The translations under genes and the position numbers were made by a program. Below are positions 29,857 to 40,034 of a stretch of 60,593 bases of DNA, one piece after another (within the stretch, counting starts at the first letter, position 1; the number at the start of each line of letters is the position of its first letter). The notes below the pieces were generated by a model. That model saw only the letters and a program-made list of their open reading frames with translations. It was not told the origin of the DNA and made no database searches. Source of the stretch: Nemertoderma westbladi (lineage: Eukaryota; Xenacoelomorpha; Nemertodermatida; Nemertodermatidae); contig JAUCBJ010005901.1 in NCBI GenBank assembly GCA_032718475.1, positions 1 through 60,593 of the forward strand, read 5' to 3'.

Positions 29857-31173
29857 AGGGTGTCCCATAAAATTTGTTACTACTTTGAATTTATATAACT
29901 CCCACGTATGTTGGATAAAATATAATTTTTTTATAACAATTTAAAGCCAATATTGTCACTTAGATTTTGGTCTGTGTTTGGAAACTCAACGTTGTCATGG
30001 AAACAAAATACAGCCAATTGAATTCAAAAGCTAGATTTTATACATTCGTAGGTGCATGTTCTAGGCTTTTGCGGGTATTTATTTTATGAGAAAGTTAGTG
30101 TTGCTATGGAAATAAGACTAGCTACCATTTTGGTTTACTCTTGTGTTTTAAATTGGAACCATGTTCTCTGGTGAAGAGAAAGTTTTTATTGTAAAAACGT
30201 ATTTTGAAACTAAGTCGTCCAAACTAACAGCTAGTGCATTTGGACACAAATTTCCAAATCAGCGTCAATTTTAAGATTCGTAAAAAAACTTTCATCCGAA
30301 TTCGGTTTCACCAGAAAAAAGGGGTCAGGAAGACGCATTCGTGTTTCAAGAGAAATCATTGAGGCCCATTTTATCCAGAATCCCAAGACATCTCTGAGGC
30401 GGGCATCACTATCATTAAGCTACAGTCGAAGCAGTATTCAAAGAGTTATTAAGAAACTCAAATTTAAATCTTACAAAATTCAGCTCCTACATGCAATTCA
30501 ACAAAACGACTACACCAGACGTGTCAATAATGCGGCCCAGATATTGAACTTTCTAGAATCTAAGGACTTATCCAAGGTATTCTTTAGTGATGAGTCTACC
30601 TTTCATGTCAATGGACAAGTAAATAGATGGAATTCTCGGATTTGGGGAAAGGAAAACCCACACTCAATCGCTAAAAAATCCTGCGACTCACCAAAGGTCA
30701 CTGTATGGCCGCTATGTCTCGCACACGATTAATTGGTCCATACTTTTTTGATACACCAACTGTTACAAGTGCCAGTTATTTAGATTTGATATCTTCATTT
30801 TTTTGTTCCTCGGTTAGGAATCCATCATAGCGATATTGTGTTCCAGCAAGATGGTGCACCGCCACACTGGGGGCTTATCGTTAGGAATTATTTGGACTGT
30901 CATTTTAACGGACATTGGATTGGCAGAGATGGACCAGTGCTGTGGCCACCACGCTTCCCGGACCTGACACCTTGCGATTTCTATTTATGGGGCCACATTA
31001 AGAACTTAGTTTATAGCCAACCGATTGAATCCTTGGCCCAACTTCGTCCTGCTATTACTGAAGCCTTCAACGGAATACCGAAAGCCCATCTTCAGAGATC
31101 CTTTACAGAAATGATGAGTAGACTAGAAAAAGTGCAGGAAATAGGAGGTGGCCACATAGAGATTTACAAATAG
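29857..31173 (+). pseudogene. Tc1/mariner (IS630-type) transposase, frameshifted
   Basis: The left boundary is probably the CAGGGTGTCCCATAAAATTT sequence at 29857. The coding start is at 30162 (MFSGEEKVFIVKTYFETKSS), with a break after ~37 codons. 30544-30732 reads KVFFSDESTFHVNGQVNRWN (first catalytic Asp), and VTVWPLCLAHD then stops. 30838-31170 reads FQQDGAPPHWGLIV (second Asp), FPDLTPCDFYLWGHIKNLVY (third acidic position is Asp) and the helical C-terminus to a TAG. At least two frameshifts break it. A matching right inverted repeat was not found after 31173. The N-terminal helix-turn-helix is only partly readable. Confidence 0.85.
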
Positions 31174-32655
31174 ATACTGGTACAATAATAGCATTAAACT
31201 ACTAGTGTCTAATCTAATGTCTAACCAAATAAATAGCGGGGTTTTAGCATCAGTTTAGCAAGTAGAGGAGCTAAAACTAGCTGAGAGTAGTGTGATTTTA
31301 GCACCAATTTAGTCACTGAATATAAAAGCAAATAGCAGATTATTTCTCCAGAACATACACACATACCCATGGCACCTGGAAGCACAGGACATTCACCAAA
31401 GATATTGGACATTAACATATGGTTATTCTGTTCTTACCCATGATGTAATCATCACTGATATGTATCCAATGTTTAAAGACCTCGTGTTGCCCGAGCAACT
31501 GGTTAGTGGCCCTATGGCAGTGGGTACTTTGGACATATGTCCGACTTAACTGGTCAGCTTTTGATGAGGGCATTTAACTTCGTACTTCAATCCCAATTCG
31601 ACAAAAGATCGGTAAAGGTACTTAGAAACGCAGAAAATTTGAAAATTAGAAAAGCATAAGTTACATCAGTAGGTGTCCTTCCATCAATTTGATAAAGAAA
31701 TCGAAAATCTGGAGGAAAATATTGATCCAGGACACATTTATTCGATAGGCGATTTCTTCGAGAATAGATGCCAACAAAGTAAAGACAAAATCAGCTCAAG
31801 GCGAAGCATACAGAAATAGACGAAAGAAAAAAGGCAGCTGCAGCTCAGCCTAGGGTGCGGGTGCTCATATACGGTCTCTTTTCCGAGACAGTAACTCTCC
31901 ATGGCCCCTCTTGACTCATCAACTCGTGACTGTGACCCAAACAACCAAGCCTGCATCAGTACAAACTGCTGTACTGAAACGCACTCTCAGCATTGCGCAC
32001 ACAGAAGCAAGAAAATCATGTCGTAATAACGTCAACACGAGATCCAAAGCGACCAAGATTGATTCTACCTGATTCTACCTGGTACCCCCACAGGTGGTTG
32101 TACCGATAGAAATCAGATCCCTCCTGATATGCTAGTGCTACATCCTTCGCCCCAGAGTAGCAATCCCCCTATCAAAGTGACGCACTCAGAAGAGAAAGAA
32201 ACTGTAAGAAAGTTTAAGAAGTACTAAGTAGCAGACTCAAAAATAAACCTCTTGTTGGGCCCACTTATATTGTGATTTGTTCGAAGTAGTGACTTATTTT
32301 GAGTAGTCTTTCTTATTAGAAAGTGTAACTCTGGTGTAAATATTAATCTCAAGTCCCACATTCTGGGATGGTAAAATTCTCCAAGGTCAGTAAATCAGGT
32401 CCCAGAGTGTATTTCAGTTGGGTCCATAATACCACATCCCTAAAGGATGTGACAATTCGAAATAATATAAGGATTGAATGTAGTACAGTACAAACAGTTC
32501 TAAAAAAATAATTCAATATAATTGAGTACTGTAGAGCATGAGTACTGTAGAGCAGAGTGTAGTGAGGTACAGTATAGCACAGTTCATAAAGTGTAGTTCA
32601 TGTAGCACACTATCAGTCAATATAGAGTTCATCCTAAAAATCCGACCTCAGATGT
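31174..32655. other. No confident gene; possible LTR-element remnant
   Basis: Forward reading of 31676-31820 gives FDKEIENLEENIDPGHIYSI followed by FFENRCQQSKDKISSRRS, which looks coding but is short and unassigned. 32150-32230 reads a polar piece ending KETVRKFKKY. Stops and frame changes are frequent. A decayed gag-like region is one guess. From 32450 to 32640 there are AGTACTGTAGAGCA-type short repeats. Confidence 0.35.
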
Positions 32656-32659
32656 GAGT

Positions 32660-34528
32660 TTAAAATTTAATAAACTTAGACACGCACTTGCCACATATCA
32701 CGAAGCAATGCTCATTACAAATGTAATCATCACAATTACAACATGAAAGAAATGTTTTCAAATCTTTAGATCTATCGCATTCCACACATCGACGTCGCTT
32801 TCTCTTACGTGATTCAGCTATTGAAATCAGATTATTCGAGGTTGCTATATTACTTCCTTCATTATCATCATCCAGTCTACGTGCATTGCGAATAACTAAC
32901 AATGCTGCTTCAGTACGAGGCATAGTAGTTCGTGTCAGTAGTGTTGGACCAATTAGTTCACGACCCAATCGTTCCAAGAACAAACGCCGTTGGTTACGTT
33001 TATGATTGAAGTAGTCTGGAAATAGGTCCATCCAGATGCAGAAGGCATTATATCCAGAGATGCCAATTATATGACTAAATACAACGACGGGCCATCTTCG
33101 AGTTTTTCGTTTCACTGAGTATTCTTCCAAACACTTATCTACTGCATCTACACCTCCCTTAGTTTTATTATAATCCATGATCATTAGAGGTTTCTTCTTA
33201 TCACCAACACTGGATAATTCATTCCCACTATGCATCGTACTCAGTAATGCAACAATTTTACCTTTCTTGGGGCAATATGAAACTATAGTGGTATCATTAG
33301 TATGTCCAAATAAACTGCTAAATGGTTCTCGAGATTGAGTAGCAACAAACTCCAATGGGAGTTCTGGTTTGTTTCTTCGAAGTGTTCCTAATAAGGTTTG
33401 CTTTCGTTTCAACATCTCCTGACCCAAACTGTACGAGGTGTAAAAGTTGTCAGTTGTCACATTTCGTCCTGGCAACCCAACAGTTAGCTCCAAAGCAACT
33501 CTCTGACCTTGATTCCGCTCAGGGCTGTCACCTTCCTGCTTTCCAAGATACGGTTGAACATTGTAAATGTAATTATTGTTTTCAGCTGTAACAGATGTAC
33601 ATGTCCAAAACTTCAGCCCATATTTTGCAGGTTTCTGCGGCATATATTGACGGAAGGAGCAACGCCCTCTAAATTTGACTAATGTTTCATCAACGCAGAG
33701 ATACTCTTTTGGAACATATGCTAATGCTAACTGATTTGTAAATTTATCCCATAAATCACGAATCGCGGCAAATTTATCGACTTCACGGCGACGTTTAGCT
33801 TTTTCATCAAAACGCAGCATTCCAGATATTTCTGAAAACCTATTTTTAGACATTGTTGCAGCGAAAATAGGGCGACCGGATTCACTATTCCAGAGCTGAA
33901 CAATAGCTTCATTAGCAGAACGATAAACTCCTGATAAAACTAACAGTCCCACATAGGCTTGGAGTTCTTCAGTTGTCAGTTCTTTCCACTTTTTAGCAGA
34001 TTTAGCAATAGCATGTAAATTCGTCATTTCAATAACTAGATTCATCATTCTATCAGTAAAAAATAGCGAAAATGCCGAGGAAATAAAACTACATGATGTC
34101 ACAGCAAGCCGTGTTGGACCTGTTCTACCATGGATAATGTTTTGTGGTCGAACCTTCCCTGCTATTGTTGGTGGATTCTTTCCCCAATTAATGGTTTTAT
34201 TAGTGTCCTTATGACGAGAATGGAATTCAGAATCGCCGCCATATTCACCGTCACAATCCACATCACTGCCATCCAATTCATCGTTGGAATCGCTATCAGG
34301 GCCTTTATCATCTGCCTCTTTTATTGGTACTCCGGCTTCAGATTCATCACTACTCGATTGATCATCGTCGTCATCATCAACAGTGCAATCGTTTTCATCG
34401 TCATTATTCTGTTCTAAAATCGGTGCAATATTCAGATGTTGATAGGGCAATTGCTGGCGTGGTAAACGATTTCTTCGGGGATATTCTTTTCTCAACGGCT
34501 GTTCGACATCACCTTGCACGTCATCCAT
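32660..34528 (-). CDS. piggyBac transposase, complete ORF
   Basis: 622 codons, uninterrupted, ATG at 34528. Residues 40-110 are strongly acidic. 150-240 forms the N-terminal DDE_Tnp_1_7 region (LTTEELQAYVGLLVLSGVYR). Catalytic Asp are Asp280 (CVDETLVKFRGR), Asp360 (VTTDNFYTS) and Asp452 (IMDYNKTKGGVDAVD). TRRWPVVVFSHIIGISGYNA follows. The C-terminus (about 582-620) is a Cys/His-rich finger (CVECDRS, CCNCDDYICNEHC, CGKC) as in active piggyBac proteins that bind the terminal repeats. Such enzymes excise precisely at TTAA. All key residues are intact, so it may be functional and could mobilise the TTAA elements in this window (inference; its own ends differ from theirs). It lies antisense in intron 2. 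Confidence 0.95.
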   Translation of the reverse strand: MDDVQGDVEQPLRKEYPRRNRLPRQQLPYQHLNIAPILEQNNDDENDCTVDDDDDDQSSSDESEAGVPIKEADDKGPDSDSNDELDGSDVDCDGEYGGDSEFHSRHKDTNKTINWGKNPPTIAGKVRPQNIIHGRTGPTRLAVTSCSFISSAFSLFFTDRMMNLVIEMTNLHAIAKSAKKWKELTTEELQAYVGLLVLSGVYRSANEAIVQLWNSESGRPIFAATMSKNRFSEISGMLRFDEKAKRRREVDKFAAIRDLWDKFTNQLALAYVPKEYLCVDETLVKFRGRCSFRQYMPQKPAKYGLKFWTCTSVTAENNNYIYNVQPYLGKQEGDSPERNQGQRVALELTVGLPGRNVTTDNFYTSYSLGQEMLKRKQTLLGTLRRNKPELPLEFVATQSREPFSSLFGHTNDTTIVSYCPKKGKIVALLSTMHSGNELSSVGDKKKPLMIMDYNKTKGGVDAVDKCLEEYSVKRKTRRWPVVVFSHIIGISGYNAFCIWMDLFPDYFNHKRNQRRLFLERLGRELIGPTLLTRTTMPRTEAALLVIRNARRLDDDNEGSNIATSNNLISIAESRKRKRRRCVECDRSKDLKTFLSCCNCDDYICNEHCFVICGKCVSKFIKF

Positions 34529-34574
34529 GTTAATGATTATTATAAGATGTAAAAGGGAGATTCTGTCTATTGTA

Positions 34575-34618
34575 CAGTACCGTGTACCGGTACCGGTACA
34601 GTACCGTGTACCGGTAAC
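34575..34618. repeat. Clustered ACCGGTAC palindromes
   Basis: Four ACCGGTA/TACCGGT motifs within 44 bp, including CAGTACCGTGTACCGGTA twice. It lies directly upstream of the piggyBac ORF on its strand. Confidence 0.7.
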
Positions 34619-34689
34619 TGCAATATCAGAATTGTCACACTTTGTTCAACAAATTTAATAATATATTTATTGAATATCCCTCCAAAAAC

Positions 34690-34918
34690 AAAATAAAATG
34701 CCTTGGGGTCACACCTGACCCCAGGTATGTTAAAGTAACTTTCAACTTTTCTCCATTACCCCTAATTGGATGGGCAAATATGTATGGTTGATTTAATTAG
34801 CCAATCACAGTGAAGGAATAGCTTATATGACATAGCATATAGATTACCCATTTCATGCATGCAGCCTTATAAACATGCCAAAGGGTCATATGTGACCCCA
34901 AGGTTGCACAAAGGTTAA
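34690..34918 (-). promoter_or_regulatory. piggyBac 5' terminal region with GGGTCA/TGACCC boxes
   Basis: On the element strand TTAACCTTTGTGCAACCTTG ends at 34918, followed by GGGTCACATATGACCC. A second block, GGGTCAGGTGTGACCC, lies at about 34702-34724 beside TTAACATACCTG. Both have the GGGTCA..TGACCC palindrome then GGCAT. The outer TTAA/CCTTTG looks like the transposon end and the inner block like a subterminal binding site. I could not find the opposite terminus near 32.3-32.6 kb. Confidence 0.5.
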
Positions 34919-35029
34919 ATTAAAATTTTAAAAAATTAGGCGGGAGAGGGATTCCGACTTGCTAAAAATGGTCGTTGTATTGACCCTATTAGTACCGGCC
35001 TATAAAATGTTGTATAAATACCATGGCTG

Positions 35030-36060
35030 GTCATGTTGACACCCCCCCCCCCCCCCCTCCCCCCCCCAAAAAAAATCTACAAATTTTAATGAAGATGTTT
35101 GATATTTTGTTTGTATGTAGATTTCAATAGTCTGAATCAGAACGAAAAAAAATTCTAAAAAATGTAATTGGCTGGTTATTTTGCAGAACCAAAATTCCAA
35201 GTACTGAACAATTTTGAAAAGTTTTCGTTTTCTTATTTTCGAATTATTTAGGTTTTCTGGGACGCTGATTCTAATGGAATGCATTTCTAATTTTCCAGAT
35301 CATTGCAACTTGTATTTTTCGGCATAATATGACACATTTTGATGCTAACACGAAATTACACCCACTACCAAAAAATACAAGTTTGAGTACTCTCTGCAAT
35401 TTTGACTTATTCCATTGAATTCAGGACCCTTACAAGCCCATATAACGTAAGTAACAAGTAACAATTGATATATTGGATGGGTTTCAAATTATTTGATAGA
35501 AAAATAAAAGTTTGAGATATAAAATCTATCTATCTAGATATAAAATTACGTATTCAATTCAATTCAGATCCCTCATAAACCCCTAAAATGCGAGAAATAA
35601 GTTGTCATAGTCAATTGAATTATTTAATTAATTTTCAAAATTTCGTGCTAGCACAAAATTTTGCACACACCACCGAAAAATACAAGTTTGATATGCTTGA
35701 TGCAATTCGCATATATTCCATCGAAACGAGAACCACAAAAACCCATATTGCGCTGAAAACAGGTTCAAGCAATCAATTTCCAAATTTACATATTTCAAAA
35801 CTTGTTGCTTGGTAAATCAACTTCTCAATTTAGATATTATAAATCGTATTTCATGAAAATTTAAAAATTAAGCTATAACTCGAAAAGTTCATAATATTTT
35901 TAAAAACCGTTTTTAATATTAGGAAGGCAATATATTTTTTAGGAAAAGTCGTAAATTTCCAGATTACCAATTGTGTTTGTTTCAGAGTTTAATAGAAAAA
36001 AAATCACAGGAGAGTCATATTGACCTTCCCCCCACCCCGGGTTTAATAATTTTAAGGGAG
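35030..36060. repeat. Internally duplicated AT-rich element with C-tract
   Basis: It starts GTCATGTTGAC + long C-tract (35041-35068) and ends near GTCATATTGACC + C-tract (about 36016-36045). Two ~320-bp halves share AAAAATACAAGTTTGA, then ATTCCAT and CC.ATA..G...A blocks (around 35370 and 35680). It is non-coding and probably a MITE; target duplication not resolved. Confidence 0.5.
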
Positions 36061-36660
36061 ATGCTGTTGGCTCTACTAATTTTAGGAGCATCAGTTAAAC
36101 AATTAATTTTCTTTAAAATATCCCCTTGACAATAAAGACTTTATAATGTCCGCATTTTGAGGACAATAAAGTAATTCTCCAATCAATCGTCCAAAAATGC
36201 GCTAATGAATTATTTATCCAAGCAATGATTTAGAAGTTGATTTTGCATTATTTATTCTAGATTAAATGTTGGTAATTATTAATAAATTTAGCATTAAAAT
36301 AAAAAACTAATATTATTTAGTTAAACTAAAATGGTGCAGAATTTAACTTAAATTTGCGATACTTTGTTCGTTATCATTCTAATTCAAAAGGAAATATTTT
36401 AAAGAAAACAACATCTTTAACAAAAAATAGTATTTTTTGTCCTCCTTGATTGTAGAGTTACGACTAAGAAAGACAGACATCTATCTGGCTGTTGTTTTTG
36501 TTGACTTCGGTTCAATCTATCTATCAAATATATTCTGCATAAAATTTGCATTATGTTGGAATCCTAAAGGATTTATTCCAGATTTTAGATACAAATTGTT
36601 CTACAATATAGAATTTTAACAATGTAGTTCTGCATTTTCTACAATAAAACATAATAACAT
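36061..36660. other. AT-rich intronic spacer
   Basis: No gene or clear repeat seen. Confidence 0.5.
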
Positions 36661-37050
36661 ATACATTTGAAGCATTATGTGGTGACCTCCAAGGAGACAT
36701 TCTTACAATCCTTATTCATAATTGTGGTTGCCTATGTTATAGACATTGTTCTTAGATCATTATTATGAATAATATGGGAATATGGTAACACCTCCTACTG
36801 TCTATAGAAGTTTATTAGATTAGATAGAAGATTAGTATTCTCAGAATAGCTAGAGGGACCACAACTGATCTTCAACCTTTTGGGTCTTTTTGTTAACTCC
36901 AAGAAAGACCTAATTTTAAGAGCTGTCCTAAACGGTGCAGTCCTCACGAAATGTCTCATCATATGGCCATAAGCTCTAAGAATGGTATGTTTGAAAAACT
37001 TCTGCTAAGTGGAATCATGGTTCTAGAGGTCAGGTAATGCAAGGTATGGT
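36661..37050 (+). pseudogene. Old LINE RT and tail fragment
   Basis: Around 36683-36760, reading across a frame change, GDLQGDIL and FIIVVAYVIDIVLRSL match the LQGDTLAPFLFIIVVDYVLR motif at 8618-8382. 36940-37025 matches the ATAAGCTC..GAATGGTATG segment of the + strand LINE tail at 19070. It is heavily decayed. Confidence 0.55.
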
Positions 37051-37105
37051 ATGTAAGTAAGGTTGGGTGAGAGAGAATAACAGAAACAATTAAATGATTT
37101 TGCAG

Positions 37106-37232
37106 GTGGATTGTGTATGATGGAGATAGAACTGGAAAGTATGTAATTCTTGAAGAAGGTGAATACCCAAATGCATTGAGTTGGTGGGATTATGGTGCTC
37201 CTCGAGATAATACCATATCAAGGCTAGTGTAA
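37106..37232 (+). CDS. Beta/gamma-crystallin terminal exon C (Greek key 4)
   Basis: The acceptor is AATGATTTTGCAG and the stop TAA is at 37230-37232. It encodes WIVYDGDRTGKYVILEEGEY, then PNALSWWDYG and DNTISRLV. The Trp at the start, Tyr-Asp, and the Glu-Gly-Glu-Tyr-Pro strand are typical for the second key of a beta/gamma domain. DNTISR is a near match to the calcium motif, with Arg replacing the last Ser. Together exons A-C give 181 residues, two full domains, the usual family length, so only a start codon/short leader is missing. ATTAAA at 37246-37251 could serve polyadenylation. Confidence 0.88.
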
Positions 37233-37400
37233 ATCTTTTATAATGATTAAATAACTTAATATAAGTAATAGATATATTCTGCCAAAACTTAAATTTATAT
37301 TAAATAGCGAATTTTAAATGAAAATATAATAATATTGTAAAATTTCCAAATACAATAATTATTTATGTATAACTGTCAATTAATTGGGTAATGTAAGAGT

Positions 37401-38264
37401 TTATACACCAATTTCATATAACATATCTTTTATAAATTTTACTAATAATATAGGCTTATTTTCACTCATAAAAATCTGTATTTTACCTAGTTCTAATTCC
37501 GCGTATTTTAATCGTACAGATTCTGTAAGAGGACAATAACAAACTACGTGTTCTTCCGTCTGAATATCTAATTTACAAGAGCATAAACGCTCATTTCGGG
37601 GGATCCTACTCCATCTCCCTAACTCAACTCGTAAATTGTGGGAGCTCAATCTCAATCTAGAAAAATTGACCCTTAAATTATCCGGGATGTAAATTCTAGA
37701 ATTACCAGAATAAATATCGTGCACAGCTAATCCTGGATTCAAATTCAAATATGTAGAAAATTTACTTTGAGATTGCGATTTCCTACATCTTTCCCTCTTA
37801 AATTTCGTTACACTATCTAAAATATAATTACAATCTGATGCACTAATCTTATTTAGAAATCTATAACCGGGAGAATTGACGGATTTACATAATTCATATG
37901 CAAAATAGGCAGCATCCTCATTTGTCCATAACTTTTGTAAATTACAAAAGGATTTCTTAATATTATTACTAATTATTGCACCAACTTCAGGCATCCCTAT
38001 TTCTACTAAGCACAAAATATTAGGAGTTTTAATACGTACATTCAATAAAAATTTTTGCCAAACAAATAACCATTCATTTTCAGAATTACACAGGTTACTA
38101 CAGACCACAAACCCTGGCACATTATAAGAAACCTCGGTTTTAACCTCATATAACCAAATAAAATTGAATCCTAAAACTCTGTCATTCTGTAGCTTATCAG
38201 AAAGGCCTGCAATGTTCCATGGTAATATCCGAAGTTTATTATTAAATATTTTGTTCCGTTCCAC
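37401..38264 (-). pseudogene. LINE ORF2 with endonuclease start joined to C-terminal tail
   Basis: 287 codons in one frame. Residues 10-60 are the beginning of an APE-type endonuclease (LRILPWNIAGLSDKLQ, EVKTEV, VPGFVVC). From about residue 65 the sequence is the post-RT C-terminal region (FVWQKFLLNVRIKTPNIL, RLRLSSHNLRVELGRW, ERLCSC, EEHVVCYCPL). The remaining endonuclease and the whole RT are missing, yet the frame is preserved. This is an internally deleted, non-autonomous LINE. Confidence 0.8.
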
Positions 38265-38524
38265 CTCTTTATTCCCGCAAGAATCCTAATGAAAACCTCG
38301 ATCGATTTCTAAACCATCAACCGTTACTACACCCTTTCTATAGTTTGTAGAATACAGCAGCACTTCCTTGATTTTCAGCCGTCTCTTTTTACAACTTTGT
38401 TTAATCGAGCATGTTCGCGACGTACGGATGGGTGGGTATCAGGTTTGATATAAATTTTATCACAGGTGGCCTTCTCTTTTAACTTCTTTCGGCTGCAACA
38501 CTTCAACATTATCGGAAGCGGTCG

Positions 38525-38827
38525 TCACAAGTCGTCTCCCGAACTTTGTTCTCTTTGATCCTTCCCCAATCGAATAAATTCGAAATCAGAAGGGCCTAAG
38601 GAAGCATCAACTTGACTTAATATTTTTGTCAGCTTCTGCTCGTCATTCTCCCCCAGATCATCTGGAATCTCTTTTACTCCTAGGACTACCACATTGCATC
38701 CCCGCCGTTCCGAATCAATCGACTCTAAGAATTTCTGTTGCCTTCTAATCACTACATGACAACTATCTAACTCTTTCCGCATTGTCTTTATCTCAGTTGC
38801 CTGTTCAGAAAATAAATTTATTTTCAA
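38525..38827 (-). pseudogene. LINE ORF1 fragment
   Basis: 100 codons. A helical start (EQATEIKTMRKELDSCHVVI) is followed by RRGCNVVVLGVKEIPDDLGE, the coiled coil to RNA-recognition transition found in many LINE ORF1 proteins. It lies just upstream, on the same strand, of the deleted ORF2 at 37401-38264, so both belong to one element. It ends early after SSGDDL. Confidence 0.6.
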
Positions 38828-39634
38828 AGTATTTCTTTAGTTCACGGATTTCTTGAATCACCGGAGTCCGACGTCGATGTACCGACTGATTGGTCCAAAG
38901 GTTCGTCTAGTAGGTTTTTTAGGATTGTTGTCATGTCATCTTTTTTTTCATTGAACCTATACGGGTCCGATTCATTGCTCTTAATTAATTAATTGTCGAT
39001 AAATTAAACTGGCATACTTTTGAAGAAAACTGGAGAATAATTTAATAATATTGGCAGAATATTTTATTTTACGACAAATAAATTTCTTAACTAAAGGACC
39101 GAAACAGAAAGTAAAAGTAGCAAATAATTATATAATATTAAATTTTGCCTTTGGTTTGATGATTCTGAAGCTATAGGCCTACTGGTTTTCAAGGTTGCTG
39201 ATCACGATTCAAGTCGTTAAAAATCACTCGTTTTAACGCAACTATTAATGTCTTAAAATCAGGTTGATTTGGTAATGATTTTTAGTATCAAATTTGTGCT
39301 ACTTGTATTTTTCGTGTTCCAGGGGGATTTCGCATTCAAAATGACAAAAAATGTTCTCGAATGTTATATTAAATTTCTATAATCGTAATTGTTGCCGTTA
39401 TTCCTAACGCCAATGTAGGTTTGAGAGGGTTGTGGATCTCAGCAATACTAGTCACCGGATATTGGATCAGGGGGTGGTTGGATAATGCAGGCAAAACAAA
39501 AAGAATGAGTTGGGTTGAATCATCAATTTATTCTGACTGATCTTGTTTTCTGACGGTTTTAACACTGATTCTAAATATATGGGACCAATACGCCAATCTA
39601 AATATAATATACCCAATGAATGAGTTTATAACAT
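38828..39634. other. Gene-free spacer
   Basis: Probably the 5' end of the LINE up to ~38990, then AT-rich unique-looking sequence. No gene seen. Confidence 0.4.
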
Positions 39635-39773
39635 TGTTGGATTATTTCACTGTTAAGTAGCAATCTACAGTATCACATAAAAACTTTCTAAATCCGACAT
39701 ATTTTGACTTGATTTGTAGTAATGTAATATGCCTACTTCCTATCAGTAGATATAAGTACACTGGTGATTCTAT

Positions 39774-39846
39774 TGGCACAGTGGTCAGATGGGTTAAGGC
39801 GTTGGTTACATTCTAGGTCGGTCATGGGTTTGAATCTTGGTCGGGA
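39774..39846 (+). promoter_or_regulatory. tRNA-like sequence in LTR copy A
   Basis: GTGGTCAGATGGGTTAAGGC resembles an A box region, and GGGTTTGAATCTTGG a weakened B box (TTCGAATCC in copy B). Acceptor stems are poor, so it is not a working tRNA. It may be a Pol III-like promoter or an old SINE head captured in the repeat. Confidence 0.45.
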
Positions 39847-40025
39847 AATTTGCATTGGGCTATTAATTTTCGATTTCATTAAACTAGATAAGCCAATGAG
39901 GTGCGTACAACACATGGAATGGTGGGTTGGGCCAATCATAATAGGGCATTTAAGAACCTATTGCTCCAATGTGCAGCCATGGAATGTTGTAGAATGTTCT
40001 AGTTAATTCCATGTCCAGTATTTGC

Positions 40026-40034
40026 TATATAAAG
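40026..40034 (+). promoter_or_regulatory. TATA box of LTR copy A
   Basis: TATATAAAG followed by GGCGGTTT..CCTTCGGTTATCAC, conserved in copy B (TATAAAAG at 55809). Confidence 0.65.
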
